This document shows positions 1 through 8,461 of a stretch of 14,958 bases of DNA, piece after piece (position 1 is the first letter of the stretch; each line of letters opens with the position of its first letter). This DNA is from Rodentolepis nana. Its lineage: Eukaryota; Platyhelminthes; Cestoda; Cyclophyllidea; Hymenolepididae. The stretch covers positions 1 to 14,958 of the forward strand of contig UZAE01001150.1 in NCBI GenBank assembly GCA_900617975.1. The letters are read 5' to 3'. Made by a program: the position numbers and the translations under genes. The notes beneath the pieces were generated by a model. It ran no database searches and was not told the DNA's origin. It was given only the letters and a program-made list of their open reading frames with translations.

Positions 1-38
1 GGGTGCACCACGTGGAGGTAAGTCTATCGCACACCCCG
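1..38 (-). repeat. SINE-like element, copy D (5' end only, cut by window edge)
   Basis: These 38 bases match the right end of the full-length copy at 14380-14696 almost base for base: the CCACGTGG palindrome, then GAGGTAAGTCTATCGCAC, then ACCCCG. In the inferred minus-strand orientation this is the 5' terminal segment, and the rest of the copy lies left of the window. One clear difference from the full-length copy is GGGTGCACC here against GGGTGTACC there. The outer flank begins at position 39 (TTTTCCCC); its matching target-site duplication would be outside the window. Confidence 0.8.
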
Positions 39-666
39 TTTTCCCCAATATTGAAGTAAGTTGTTGTCAATTTGAACTAATATTTTCCTTCTTCCCATTT
101 TGAACACGTTTGAACTCTTCCCTATTCGAAGACATTCTTGCTATCACCGTTAATCAGGCATATTGTATTCTTTGAAAATGGAAAAAAAAATTATGCAATG
201 TCAGAGAAGTGGTTCCTTGATTTGAATTAATGAGAAGTAATTCCTTCCATGAAGAGGAAAGAGGATGTGTCTACACACATCTAATTATTACATTCGCTTT
301 GTTATACGAAAGATGCTCTGGAACATTCGAGAGCTTCATAATCAGTTTTAAACGGGGCTTTGGACCCCGTTCATTGATGTGTACTTGAGATGCTATTTTC
401 TGGATGATTTTAACGCCAAAGAGATACAGCTCAATATTCATACAATTTTTATTATAAAAAAATTAACTTTATGATATACTATAAATAACGTAATAACATT
501 TTAGTATGCAGCATGTTGAATGAATTACCAAATTTTGCCTAATCGGTATGGAAAGATAGTCTATTTTGGTTTAATTATTGAAAGTCATATTTCATTCACG
601 AAAAATCTAATTCATTCCATTAATTTCACATAAGCTCTTTTAATTTAACCCTGTGCAGCCAACATG
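39..666. other. Non-coding AT-rich stretch, nothing recognised
   Basis: No open frame of useful length, no convincing splice-site pair and no repeat related to the rest of the window were found. It contains ordinary A and T runs, for example around 180-190 and 440-470. It is probably intergenic DNA or an intron of a gene extending beyond the window. Confidence 0.5.
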
Positions 667-679
667 CATGCCACAATGT
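667..679. repeat. Target-site duplication, left arm (copy A)
   Basis: CATGCCACAATGT occurs here and again, unchanged, at 736-748. The two arms tightly bracket the truncated repeat at 680-735. Confidence 0.8.
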
Positions 680-735
680 ATTTATTATATTTATTTATTT
701 CAAATGGCAGGCATTTTGATAGCTATCATTAGCCA
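680..735 (-). repeat. SINE-like element, copy A (severely 5'-truncated)
   Basis: This 56-bp insert holds only one end of the family: CAAATGGCAGGCATTTTGATAG and TATCATTAGCC, shared with copies B and C, preceded by an ATTT-rich run. On the minus strand it ends in a short A/T-rich tail, as expected at the 3' end of a non-LTR retrotransposed element. Identical 13-bp direct repeats flank it, which shows that it inserted as this short piece and did not decay from a longer copy. Keeping only the tail end is typical of incomplete target-primed reverse transcription, and this is the main reason I orient the family on the minus strand. Confidence 0.78.
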
Positions 736-748
736 CATGCCACAATGT
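736..748. repeat. Target-site duplication, right arm (copy A)
   Basis: Exact 13-base copy of 667-679, directly abutting the end of the 56-bp insert. Confidence 0.8.
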
Positions 749-1253
749 CAAAGGTTAAAATTCTTATCATTCGTTACTTGCTAGTAAATATCATTGGCTG
801 GAATGGCCAATTGTGCAAATTTCAACTTTTCGATTAAATAAACATTTCGAATGCTATAGTCACCAGAGCAGTGGTTCACTAGGAGAGAAGATGAGTAGTG
901 AAAAAAGCCACTTTGCAAAGTTAGTGTATTTTAACCGAATTTTTACTCCAATTTTTTTAGCTGTTGTCGGACTTATTTTAAGGGAAAAACTGCTTCTTTA
1001 ATGAAGAACTAATAGGGTAAAGTTTAAAATATTTTTTTCAAAATAAATCGATTCTTGAGAGGTAGGAGGGGCAGATATAATAACCTTGTGCAAAGTGCCA
1101 ACACGATGTAAAAATAAATTAAAATAGACGACTTCTTGCATTTCCTTAAAAATAAAAGTCTGGTTTCAGTTAAATATAACTTCTAATGCTGGGCCTGAAT
1201 ATGCCCCTCGTGTCGTGGGCGAACCCAACGCGAATTCTTGCATCTTAGCTATA
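749..1253. other. Non-coding AT-rich stretch, nothing recognised
   Basis: A 62-codon open frame at 813-1001 has no recognisable domain, a weak start context and ordinary AT-rich composition, so I treat it as chance. From about 1185 the base composition becomes visibly more GC-rich, leading into the CCAAT cluster. Confidence 0.45.
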
Positions 1254-1391
1254 ATTGGCTAACTGCCCATACCAGCTAGCCAATGAGAGCGTGAGAGGGG
1301 CTTTACGCCTACTTCATTTAAGGTCACACATAGGTGAGCCACCAATTGCGCTGAAGGCTTGCCAAGTACGGTAGGCCAATGGATTTCAGTC
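1254..1391 (+). promoter_or_regulatory. Candidate promoter: four CCAAT boxes and an initiator-like site
   Basis: CCAAT boxes lie at 1254-1258 (as ATTGG), 1280-1284, 1342-1346 and 1376-1380, within a local island of higher GC. The first two form a perfect 8-bp inverted repeat (ATTGGCTA / TAGCCAAT, 1254-1261 and 1277-1284). TCAGTC at 1386-1391 matches the arthropod initiator consensus TCAKTY and would place the start at A1388. CCAAT pairs about 25-30 bp apart are a known NF-Y arrangement. The plus-strand direction is inferred only from the initiator and the downstream splice donor. No TATA box is evident. The last CCAAT box is unusually close to the initiator. The region could instead be an old repeat fragment. 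Confidence 0.3.
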
Positions 1392-1437
1392 CAACGATCT
1401 TCTATCGAGGAATTTAGTTGGCTTGTCCGCTCCTTTA
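1388..1437 (+). other. Candidate non-coding first exon
   Basis: If transcription starts at the initiator-like A1388, a 50-nt exon would end at 1437 before the donor GTAAGTC at 1438. It has no ATG, so it would be 5' untranslated. Spliced to the exon at 4670, the first in-frame ATG would be at 4789, in a weak context. This rests on motif matches alone. Confidence 0.2.
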
Positions 1438-1440
1438 GTA

Positions 1441-2055
1441 AGTCTTATTTTACTAATTTAATTTCTTTATTTAATATTCAATAAAATTAATCCTTATTTA
1501 TTTCAATTTAATGGGTTCCTTTTATTAAATGCAGACAAAGTGTATTTTCTGATATTTATTTTACAAATTAGCATGCGCCTCTTAATGGTACCACACAATT
1601 TTTCAAATGTTTTTTTGGACACTTACAACTATTTTATAAATTTGTTTAATTGTCAATTTATTTATGTGGACAATTTTTTAATATGCCGTAATCAAAGTAA
1701 TTGCTTTCACTAAATAATACAATTTTCGAATGTGAAATTTGCAGTGAGATTTCAATGATAATATTAACGCATTCTTGAAAATTAGCTTAATATTCGTTAC
1801 TGTTTTATAACCCCGTGGCTTACTGAGAATAAACCCGTTAAATAAAATCTTATGTCAATAAAATCGACAGCAATCATTCGACAAACTTTTATTGGATGTG
1901 GGTTTAATGTATATTTAATTTGTGACTAATTAGAGTACGGCAAGTAATAAACCTGATTTACTTTCCTAATGAGCAATATGTAAGTTGAAAAGATTCGTTG
2001 TGAAGGATGTATAGGTAAACATGTTGATAAACTTTAAAAATTGTCTACTCGTCCT
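1441..2055. other. Non-coding AT-rich stretch, nothing recognised
   Basis: Very AT-rich, with many stop codons in all frames and no paired splice sites or repeats. If the candidate first exon is real, this is the start of its intron. Confidence 0.5.
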
Positions 2056-2075
2056 AAATTAGAAATAAATAATTT

Positions 2076-2348
2076 ATTTATATCAAATGGCAGGCATTTT
2101 GATAGTTTCATTAGCCCTTTAGGTGACTTCAGGCCTCACAGAGGTGAAGAAATATCAAAGTGAAAAAAATTCGAAGAGTGCTTCAAAGATGTAAAAGAGA
2201 CAGACACATAGGTAGAAAAAAGGTGAGGTGAGTACTGTGCAAGTGGTCGAATATGACAAACAGGGAGGGTGATGGTAGTTAGAAGCTAGAAGTCAACTGC
2301 CGAATAATAGACTTTCCTTGCCGTATGAGTAAGTCTATCGCACAACTC
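2076..2348 (-). repeat. SINE-like element, copy B (internal deletion)
   Basis: This copy is collinear with the full-length copy C over nearly all its length. Shared blocks include CAAATGGCAGGC, CATTAGCCCTTTAG, AAAGTGAAAAAA, GAGACAGACA, GGTGAG.CGAGTACTGTG-like sequence, GAAGTCAACTGCCG and TAAGTCTATCGCACA. Relative to C it lacks 31 bases near its 5' end (equivalent to 14650-14680), and GTA at both borders suggests a microhomology deletion. That removes the CACGTG palindrome. The flanks are an imperfect direct repeat: AAATTAGAAA at 2056 and at 2349, followed on both sides by related AATAATTT. Divergence and the imperfect duplication suggest it is older than C. No protein is encoded. Confidence 0.8.
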
Positions 2349-2366
2349 AAATTAGAAAAATAATTT

Positions 2367-4669
2367 CGAAAGAGTGGTGGATCCTTCGAGTAAAAAGCGA
2401 ACATATGCCAACGTAACGTCTTGTGTAAAATTGTCGATTCGTTTCGATAATGCAACGCGTCTGTTCATGCACGTGAATTTATTTAACCAAAAATATTCTT
2501 AGTTTTGCTTAGAAATAATTATATGAACGGTTTAAATAGAGCCCACTATGTTTACTAACCAATTTGGCTTTTGTTCTCTACCCTACAAATTGATCTTCAT
2601 CTGAAACAACTAATTAGCTATTTTCAGCTACAAGAAGACAATTTTGCAAAGTCCTGTTCTTTACAATGTGTTTTAGCATTTAGGAATACGTCAGGAATTG
2701 AATTAAAATGCTTTTCCGATTTTAAGTGCATAAACACTCGTTCTATTTAATCGCGGAATTCTGTTTTATTTCTTTGCGTAATCAACCCTACTCAATTAAA
2801 ATTAAATAACGGATTCCTTCATTTTCAAGCATAATTGGCTGTCGATTTGGAGAAAACAAAAAAATTTTTGAGGGTGGGTATTCTATTGTCGTCACGTCGT
2901 TTGCATAATTTATGCCCTACACTAAAAATACCACCTCGATTTGCCCACGAGCCGTAAACTCTGGAGCGAAATCGTTGGCCTTGTTATTACCAGCCTCTAA
3001 GAACCGGAGCCATAGTTGGTGTGTGTGTGAGAGATGCTTCTTTCCACAACTTTATCTGTAATTTTTCAATCAAAGTCTGAGATAAACAGACGGATATTCT
3101 TTAAAATCTATTGTGTAGGTTGCAGACCACTGTGCTAAAACATTTGCCCACATAACTCTGCGGAAGTTCCTGAATTTCTTTCTTCCATCAACTATTTTAT
3201 CTACTTATTTTTCTTTCAAAGAACTGAAAAAAAACCTTGTGATTCACTTGTGGTAGATCAGAAATACATTGTTTTGAAGGGCTTTCCTCAACTAATTGAA
3301 GGCAGAAGAAAAGAAACCCTGGAACACTTATGTTAGAAGCGTACTTTAGTCTTTGTCCAATCCCCTAATGTTACTTCCCGTTGGATGTCAGTCTCCCGAT
3401 AAATTCCACCTAGGTATAGAGTGTCAGAGAGAGACTCCATTTCACCTCTGCTCTACTCAGAGGATTGGAACGCAAGATAATGCTTTCCCTTGAATAGGCT
3501 ACAAATACAGTGGTGAGTATTTTTAGCTCATTAAAACCTTACTAAGGTAGAGAACTTCCTGCCCCAATGTTCACTGAGCGAAACACTCTATTGGTGGAAA
3601 AATTGACATTTTTCTTTGCTCTCTTGCCTTTCTGTCCAATTGTAAGAAGAAGTTTTCATTTCAAAGCCCAGTTTTGAACACCAAAGTGTTAATGTTTTAC
3701 TTGAAATATTTATACACCTGAGATCGTGAAATAAAGTGACCTTTTTAAAATAAGAACGTGAAAAATGCACACTCCTAGCATTCCCCTATTTTTCGCCAGC
3801 ATTCGCCAACATTATTATTTATTCGCTTCAATTGGCCAAAAAAATTCAGCCTTAGTAATTTATCTTGTAAATAAAATTGTTCGATAAATTTCGTTTGTTT
3901 AAATCAAATTATCCACTCACTGAGGTCCAAGTTTTGAAGAAGCACTGTTTTCTATTGAAATGCAACAGTTTTTGCGTTGCTCGAAAGATGGAATTGGTGC
4001 TTAGTAATTGCATGATGTTCTATTCCATTATTTAATTATTTTATTAGTAACTCTAACAACAAATATTGGTTTAAGACATCAATTTCAAAGCATAAAATAT
4101 CTGTTGTATTCTTCACAAAATAATTTGAAGTTATTGCGGTCCTCAAAAGTATGTTACTATTAATAAATATTTTGTTTAAGATATATGTATTTTCTTATTT
4201 ATTTTCACTTAGACTTAAACTTTTCTAATCTCTACTCTTTGAGATACTGGCGCTATTTTAAAGTATGGAGCCAATCAAATTTAGAAACCGCCCAAAGAAA
4301 ATCGGTCACAAGACCGAATAGTTGTTTTCTTTTAAAACTACCTCAAAATGAAAAGGAATCATTAAAATTCATAAACAGAACTTTTCTAGTATATTTGCTC
4401 AAAATAGCAACCAAATATGCGAAACCCTGTTAACTAGAACTCAGCGGCCTATTTGGACAAAGAGAAATTGAATGCGTATTGTGACTTTGTTGAATAGATC
4501 TGTGGGTGTGTACAGTGCCTTTATTATCGTTTTGTTTTGCTTGAAAAGCGCAGTTGAACAGCACTGCATGAACGCAGTTGAAAAAACAGACAATAGAGAG
4601 CTGGCGGAGATATCGATCGTTCTTCCGCCCTTTTCCCCTCCCCCTCCTCCTCCTCCTCCTCAACCACAG
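2367..4669. other. Non-coding stretch upstream of the first coding exon
   Basis: No supported gene. Short open frames at 3588-3770 (minus) and 4185-4433 (plus) show no recognisable domain and no paired splice sites. A short GT run lies near 3020 and GA-rich bits near 3428. CACGTG occurs at 2470-2475. The last 50 bases form the pyrimidine-rich tract leading into the exon at 4670. It is most likely intron or 5' flank of the plus-strand gene. Confidence 0.45.
4621..4669 (+). promoter_or_regulatory. Polypyrimidine tract and 3' splice site
   Basis: An almost unbroken C/T tract, ending in repeated CCT units, runs into CAACCACAG at 4661-4669 and is immediately followed by more CAG triplets. This fits a strong acceptor. 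Five consecutive CAGs (4667-4681) make a tandem NAGNAG-type acceptor, so each choice would add or drop one Gln without changing frame. The tract can also be read through as poly-Pro in the same frame as the exon, so the alternative of a longer exon is not excluded. Confidence 0.5.
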
Positions 4670-4833
4670 CAGCAGCAGCAGCCGCTTACGGCCACTGTTG
4701 TTGAAAGCCCCGCTGCGGCTGTCGCCAACACCACCTCTCCTGCTCCAGTTCAAACTTCCATCACTGGAAATCTGATCTCAATTCCAATGCATCTGGCCAC
4801 CTCTCGAATGGTTTGTCTTCGCGCTCCTGCTCA
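4670..4833 (+). CDS. Coding exon: Gln start and Ala/Pro/Thr/Ser-rich segment of an unidentified protein
   Basis: This internal exon encodes 54 codons plus two bases (CA). It is bounded by a pyrimidine-rich acceptor and the donor CTCA|GTAAGA at 4834. The peptide begins with a Gln run and PLTATVVESPAAAVANTTSP, then continues with VQTSITGNLISIP and ends RMVCLRAPA. The other two frames have stops, and the exon is clearly more GC-rich than its surroundings. Its two trailing bases complete a CAA (Gln) codon with the first base of the exon at 8232, keeping the frame open through both exons. The composition is typical of disordered regions in transcription or chromatin proteins; that role is inference. 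An upstream in-frame ATG at 4472 would add a hydrophobic stretch and poly-Pro, but I favour the spliced start. Confidence 0.6.
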
Positions 4834-6788
4834 GTAAGACTTCGCTTTATATATTTAGGCATTTTGACTTGATGCAAGTGGTATTTGATAGAACTCTTGA
4901 GCGTTGAAGCAGTAAATTAATGTGTGTTAGAATTGAATCGATTGATTAGGGAGAGGATTTGAATTATTTCAAAATATTGCCTTATCTTTGAAATGTACTT
5001 CGCATGAAACTGTATTCCACGCCTGGACTCTGGCTCTCTCCATATTCTCAAAAGGGGGGAACATTTTGCACATCGTCATATTTACCACATTCAGAGTTTG
5101 CTTATCGATTCGTGAAATATTGTGGTTGACCTTACCACCTCAATTTGTACTTTACCTTAAAACAGAGTAGAGAGTGAAGATTCATTTAGTATGTCACAGA
5201 TCACTGATAATTTCAATTTCACTAAGGTACTAGTGGTCTTTGCTACTAACATCCACAAATTAGATGAGCATTGCTTTCTTTGAAATATTTGAAATATATT
5301 TTCGAATAAGTGAACAACGAAAAATTGAGAATCAGAAAATATTTGAGAAGACTTTACTAATGAGAGGGTAATCAAATTCCTCAAATTGTTTCCCTGGGAT
5401 GGTGCATCTTTATTGGCTTGATCTTGAATACTCATATTCATATTAATTTTCTTTGAATTAATCATTACTATTAGATTATACAGTATTGGATGCGAGTTTT
5501 AAAATGTCGAAATAATCCCCCCCCCAAAAAATATTGAAACTGACAATTGGGAGTTGATATGACAAGTCTTCATTCAGAAGTGTTACAATATCTTATAGAG
5601 TACTCGTTTGTTTTGTTAATATCTAATCTTGCCAGGTATACGTGTTTCTTTGATACTCATTGTAGTTAATTAAGTCAAAAAGCTTTGAGATCATAAATGG
5701 GGAAATGATATTTAGACACAAAGTTATGAGTTTCTTTAAGTCTCCGCTTCAATCTTCGTAAAGTAACGACGTTCAAATGTAAAGGGAAACAGCTTGAGGC
5801 AAACATGTTATGAGGATATGTTTCAAACTTATCTACGCCATTGGTCAAATTTTAAATGTCTACGTGGTTCATAAATGTGTATTTTTACCAGAATAAACAG
5901 TTTGAAATAATTTGATAATAATCCTCATTGTATTTTTTTCTATTTCATTAATCGATTACTTATCTTTGTTCATTTTATTCTTTGAAAATTAAAATATCCA
6001 GTGTTTCTCCAGTTGTGACTTTTCAAGTTTGATCCTACTAGACAATAGAGAATTATTATTAGTATCAACCATTTGTTTGGCAGTATCAAAAATAGCGAAC
6101 AGATGCTTTAAATCCTTTTTACCAATCATGGAGAAACAAAACCACTATTCCACCAATATGAGTTTTTTAAACTGTTTTCCATTTCATACTCTCTCAACTA
6201 CTAGTGAATTTTAAAGATAGGATGCATTTTATCATTGTTAGAGGCGGCATCATAGTTGAATTCGTGGATTTAACTTCTGAAATTTCCCCCCTTCGAAATG
6301 ACATATGCTGGTATTGCTGCTTCAAAATGTTCTTCGAAAAAATCACATTGAACTAAATGCCAACATTGATGATAACATTCCGATATGTGACATTTAAATT
6401 ACTCTTGTCTAAAAGCGTTTCCCAATGCTGGTGTTTGAGAAGCTGTGATACACTCGATAAAACAACGATTTCCTTTGTGTCCTTTTAACTGGATTTTGGA
6501 CAATTCCTCCTTGCTTTCTGCTATCTCAAAAGAAGATTTAAGGAATGAGAACTGTGGGGGAGAAATTATAGGAGTCGAAACACATCGTCTTCCTCTTTGT
6601 AGCTTCGCTGTTGAATATTCCAGGAAAACCCACTTAGCTAATGCGTCACATGTCATGATTGAGCATATTCCTGAGATACCCACAAAAGATATTAGATGTA
6701 AGCGTGTTAGGACATAGCACTTTTTTAATGACTCTGGGAAATATTTCTGCTTAGTGTCATCAGCAAAAAGATAATTTAAGCTTTGACT

Positions 6789-6816
6789 AGTGTTTGAGGA
6801 ATAGTGTTTGAGGAAT
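6789..6816. repeat. 14-bp tandem duplication
   Basis: AGTGTTTGAGGAAT occurs twice head to tail (6789-6802, 6803-6816) with no mismatch, which suggests a recent slippage or duplication. Confidence 0.85.
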
Positions 6817-6827
6817 ATATGCAGTTT

Positions 6828-6845
6828 TCTTATTGGCCAATAAGA
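6828..6845. promoter_or_regulatory. Perfect 18-bp palindrome with back-to-back CCAAT boxes
   Basis: TCTTATTGGCCAATAAGA is its own reverse complement and contains ATTGG and CCAAT abutting at the centre. Structure is seen directly; any protein binding is inference. NF-Y normally needs spacing between two occupied boxes, so at most one could be bound at a time. Confidence 0.5.
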
Positions 6846-7086
6846 TTCGAACCACATTTTTTTCAGCCTTGTAAGAGGTTTAGGCGCACTATAGTATGTC
6901 TAAGCGAATTATGAAGCCGAGTTCTATCCAGTCAGAAAGCTGAATTTCACGATCAGATAGTCAAGATTTCGGAACACTTGGGTGTTTAAAAATCGCTAGT
7001 TCAGATTCAAAGATAGCGATTAAAAAAATTAAAGAAGTACGCTCTCAGATTAATAAAAATGTTTGACAGCCAATGTCCCCATGATA

Positions 7087-7110
7087 GGCTTCTGGGGCCT
7101 ATAAGAAGCC
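7087..7110. other. Short inverted repeat
   Basis: Arms GGCTTCT (7087-7093) and AGAAGCC (7104-7110) pair perfectly around a 10-base loop. No function is evident. Confidence 0.4.
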
Positions 7111-7361
7111 ACAGTTAAATGGTATTGCACGATTTGAAGTTCGAGAATATTCTCTCCTTGTTCCGATTTGATTAAATGAAATAATTAATATCAATGCATT
7201 TTACAACCGCAAGTTTCCTCTTAAGCACTCTGAAGCATTCCTTTCATCTGGGTATTTGGCCAATATAACTTTAAAATAAGTTTTCATTTGTTTAAATTTT
7301 AATTAAATTGCTACCTCCTTTTGTTCAAAGTTAGTATACATGCTTCATGCATGTCATAATT

Positions 7362-7385
7362 TAAGGCAACTGACTAGTTGCCTTA
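7362..7385. other. Hairpin with 10-bp perfect stem
   Basis: TAAGGCAACT (7362-7371) and AGTTGCCTTA (7376-7385) are perfect reverse complements around a 4-base loop. It is too short for a microRNA precursor, and there is no following T run on either strand to suggest a Pol III terminator. Confidence 0.5.
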
Positions 7386-7615
7386 CTTTCTGAACTTTAT
7401 AGCTTCCTCTCTGCATTCCGAGTGTCATTAGCATTTTATTTACATTTTTTATTGCGAATAAGTTGACGCGAGTTTAGTAGACGTCTGCGACCTTTTTGAC
7501 TAAGTGTAAAACATCATTAAATCTCGTGTTTCCGCGCCGCTTTTCCCTGACTTGTAAGGCATTCTTACTGGTGTTTGTTCAAAAGCTTCATCCTCCTTCG
7601 CCAAAATTATCCTGA

Positions 7616-7651
7616 CTTCTTCATCCCAAGCCAAAAAATGGTGTGAAGAAG
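7616..7651. other. Inverted repeat
   Basis: CTTCTTCA (7616-7623) pairs with TGAAGAAG (7644-7651), with a further CCA/TGG pairing inside after a 2-base offset on each side. It is a weak structure of unknown meaning. Confidence 0.35.
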
Positions 7652-8231
7652 GACTTTTTGGCCGTCAGTACTCCTTTTCTCTTCTTTAAATTCTCGAGTG
7701 AAGTTATTTTGTCAAAAGGAAGTAATCATCTGCGAAAACGATAGCACTTTCAAGTAAACAAAGAACAATTTAATGAATGAGATTGAAGGGTTTAAAGCCT
7801 AATTTTATCATAGATAAACTTGCACATATCTACCATAAATTTTTTATTTAATGATCTTTTCTGAAGCTCAAATTAAGGGGGACAATTGCACATTCTGTGG
7901 TTATATCTTTCCAATTTCTCAATATACGAAAGATAACAAATTCATAGGATGGGGGCATATGGATAGATGTGTCTGCATAGAACTGGCATACAAGTCTCCC
8001 CGTAGGAGGCTGGCCTGTCACGTAAAGACAAATTTAGCAATGGAACCCCTTTTTATTAAAGCGTTTTCTAATACTCATCCAGTGAGTAGTCCAAAATTAA
8101 AAAGAAAACCTAATTTTACTTTCCCTTTATTGGTCAGATTTAATCATCGCGATCGGCAATTCTATTCGTTAGGCGTGCATCCATGGACTTTTGACTTCCT
8201 AAATGATTTCATTCTTTTGTTGGAATTGCAG

Positions 8232-8461
8232 AGATTGTCTGTCGTTAGCTCAGACAATTTATCCCATAACATCGTCTCCAGAGCCAGCGGCAGCAAGCAC
8301 TGGACATCCTATCTTCATTTCCACCTCCCCAAACCCGACAATCACTCCTACCAATGCGTCCTCGAATGGATCAGCGTTTGTGGCATCAGATGAGGATAAA
8401 ATATCCCTCGATGGAAAACGCAAAAGGCCAGCTCCTAGTATAGCATCAACACGACAAAACA
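8232..8461 (+). CDS. Coding exon: Ser/Thr/Pro-rich segment with acidic patch and KRKRP
   Basis: This exon carries one base completing the Gln codon from the previous exon, 76 full codons and one trailing base. The acceptor is TTTTGTTGGAATTGCAG; the donor ACA|GTAAGTAA is close to ideal. The peptide starts DCLSLAQTIYPITSSPEPAA, continues through a Ser/Thr/Pro stretch containing GHPIFISTSPNPTITPTN, then an acidic SDEDKISLD, then GKRKRP and APSIASTRQN. Four consecutive basic residues followed by Pro fit a classical monopartite nuclear localisation signal, and the acidic Ser patch beside it resembles a casein-kinase-2 site. I do not recognise the family. A nuclear scaffold or transcription regulator is inferred, with its folded domain beyond the window. 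Retention of the following intron would end the protein two codons later. Confidence 0.72.

Larger units (their letters stand above)
4834..8231 (+). other. Intron of the plus-strand gene (GTAAGA...TTGCAG)
   Basis: The intron runs from donor GTAAGA to acceptor GGAATTGCAG, about 3.4 kb, and joins the flanking exons in frame. It contains a C9-A6 run at 5517-5531, a tandem 14-bp duplication at 6789-6816, an 18-bp palindrome at 6828-6845 and hairpins at 7087-7110, 7362-7385 and 7616-7651. Open frames at 5157-5465 (minus), 6399-6857 (minus, 152 codons), 6445-6717 (plus) and 7851-8393 (plus, 180 codons) carry no recognisable domain. The last runs into the next exon in the wrong frame and stops before its donor. 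I treat all of them as chance. Confidence 0.55.

Noticed and set aside
4472..4669. Secreted protein with a signal-peptide-like start (VYSAFIIVLFCL)
   Set aside because: The start context is weak, the following sequence is a splice-type polypyrimidine tract, and the downstream exon carries a nuclear-type basic motif.
4430..4753. Minus-strand open frame with an Arg-rich stretch
   Set aside because: It is the reverse complement of the CCT/CAG tract and the real plus-strand exon; the Arg run is a by-product of the repeat.
6843..6852. GATTCGAACC, which read on the minus strand resembles a tRNA B box
   Set aside because: No A box or cloverleaf can be formed in the surrounding minus-strand sequence.
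7851..8393. 180-codon plus-strand frame, longest in the window
   Set aside because: It overlaps the exon at 8232-8461 in a different frame, stops before the strong donor, and has no recognisable domain. The other frame joins the upstream exon correctly.
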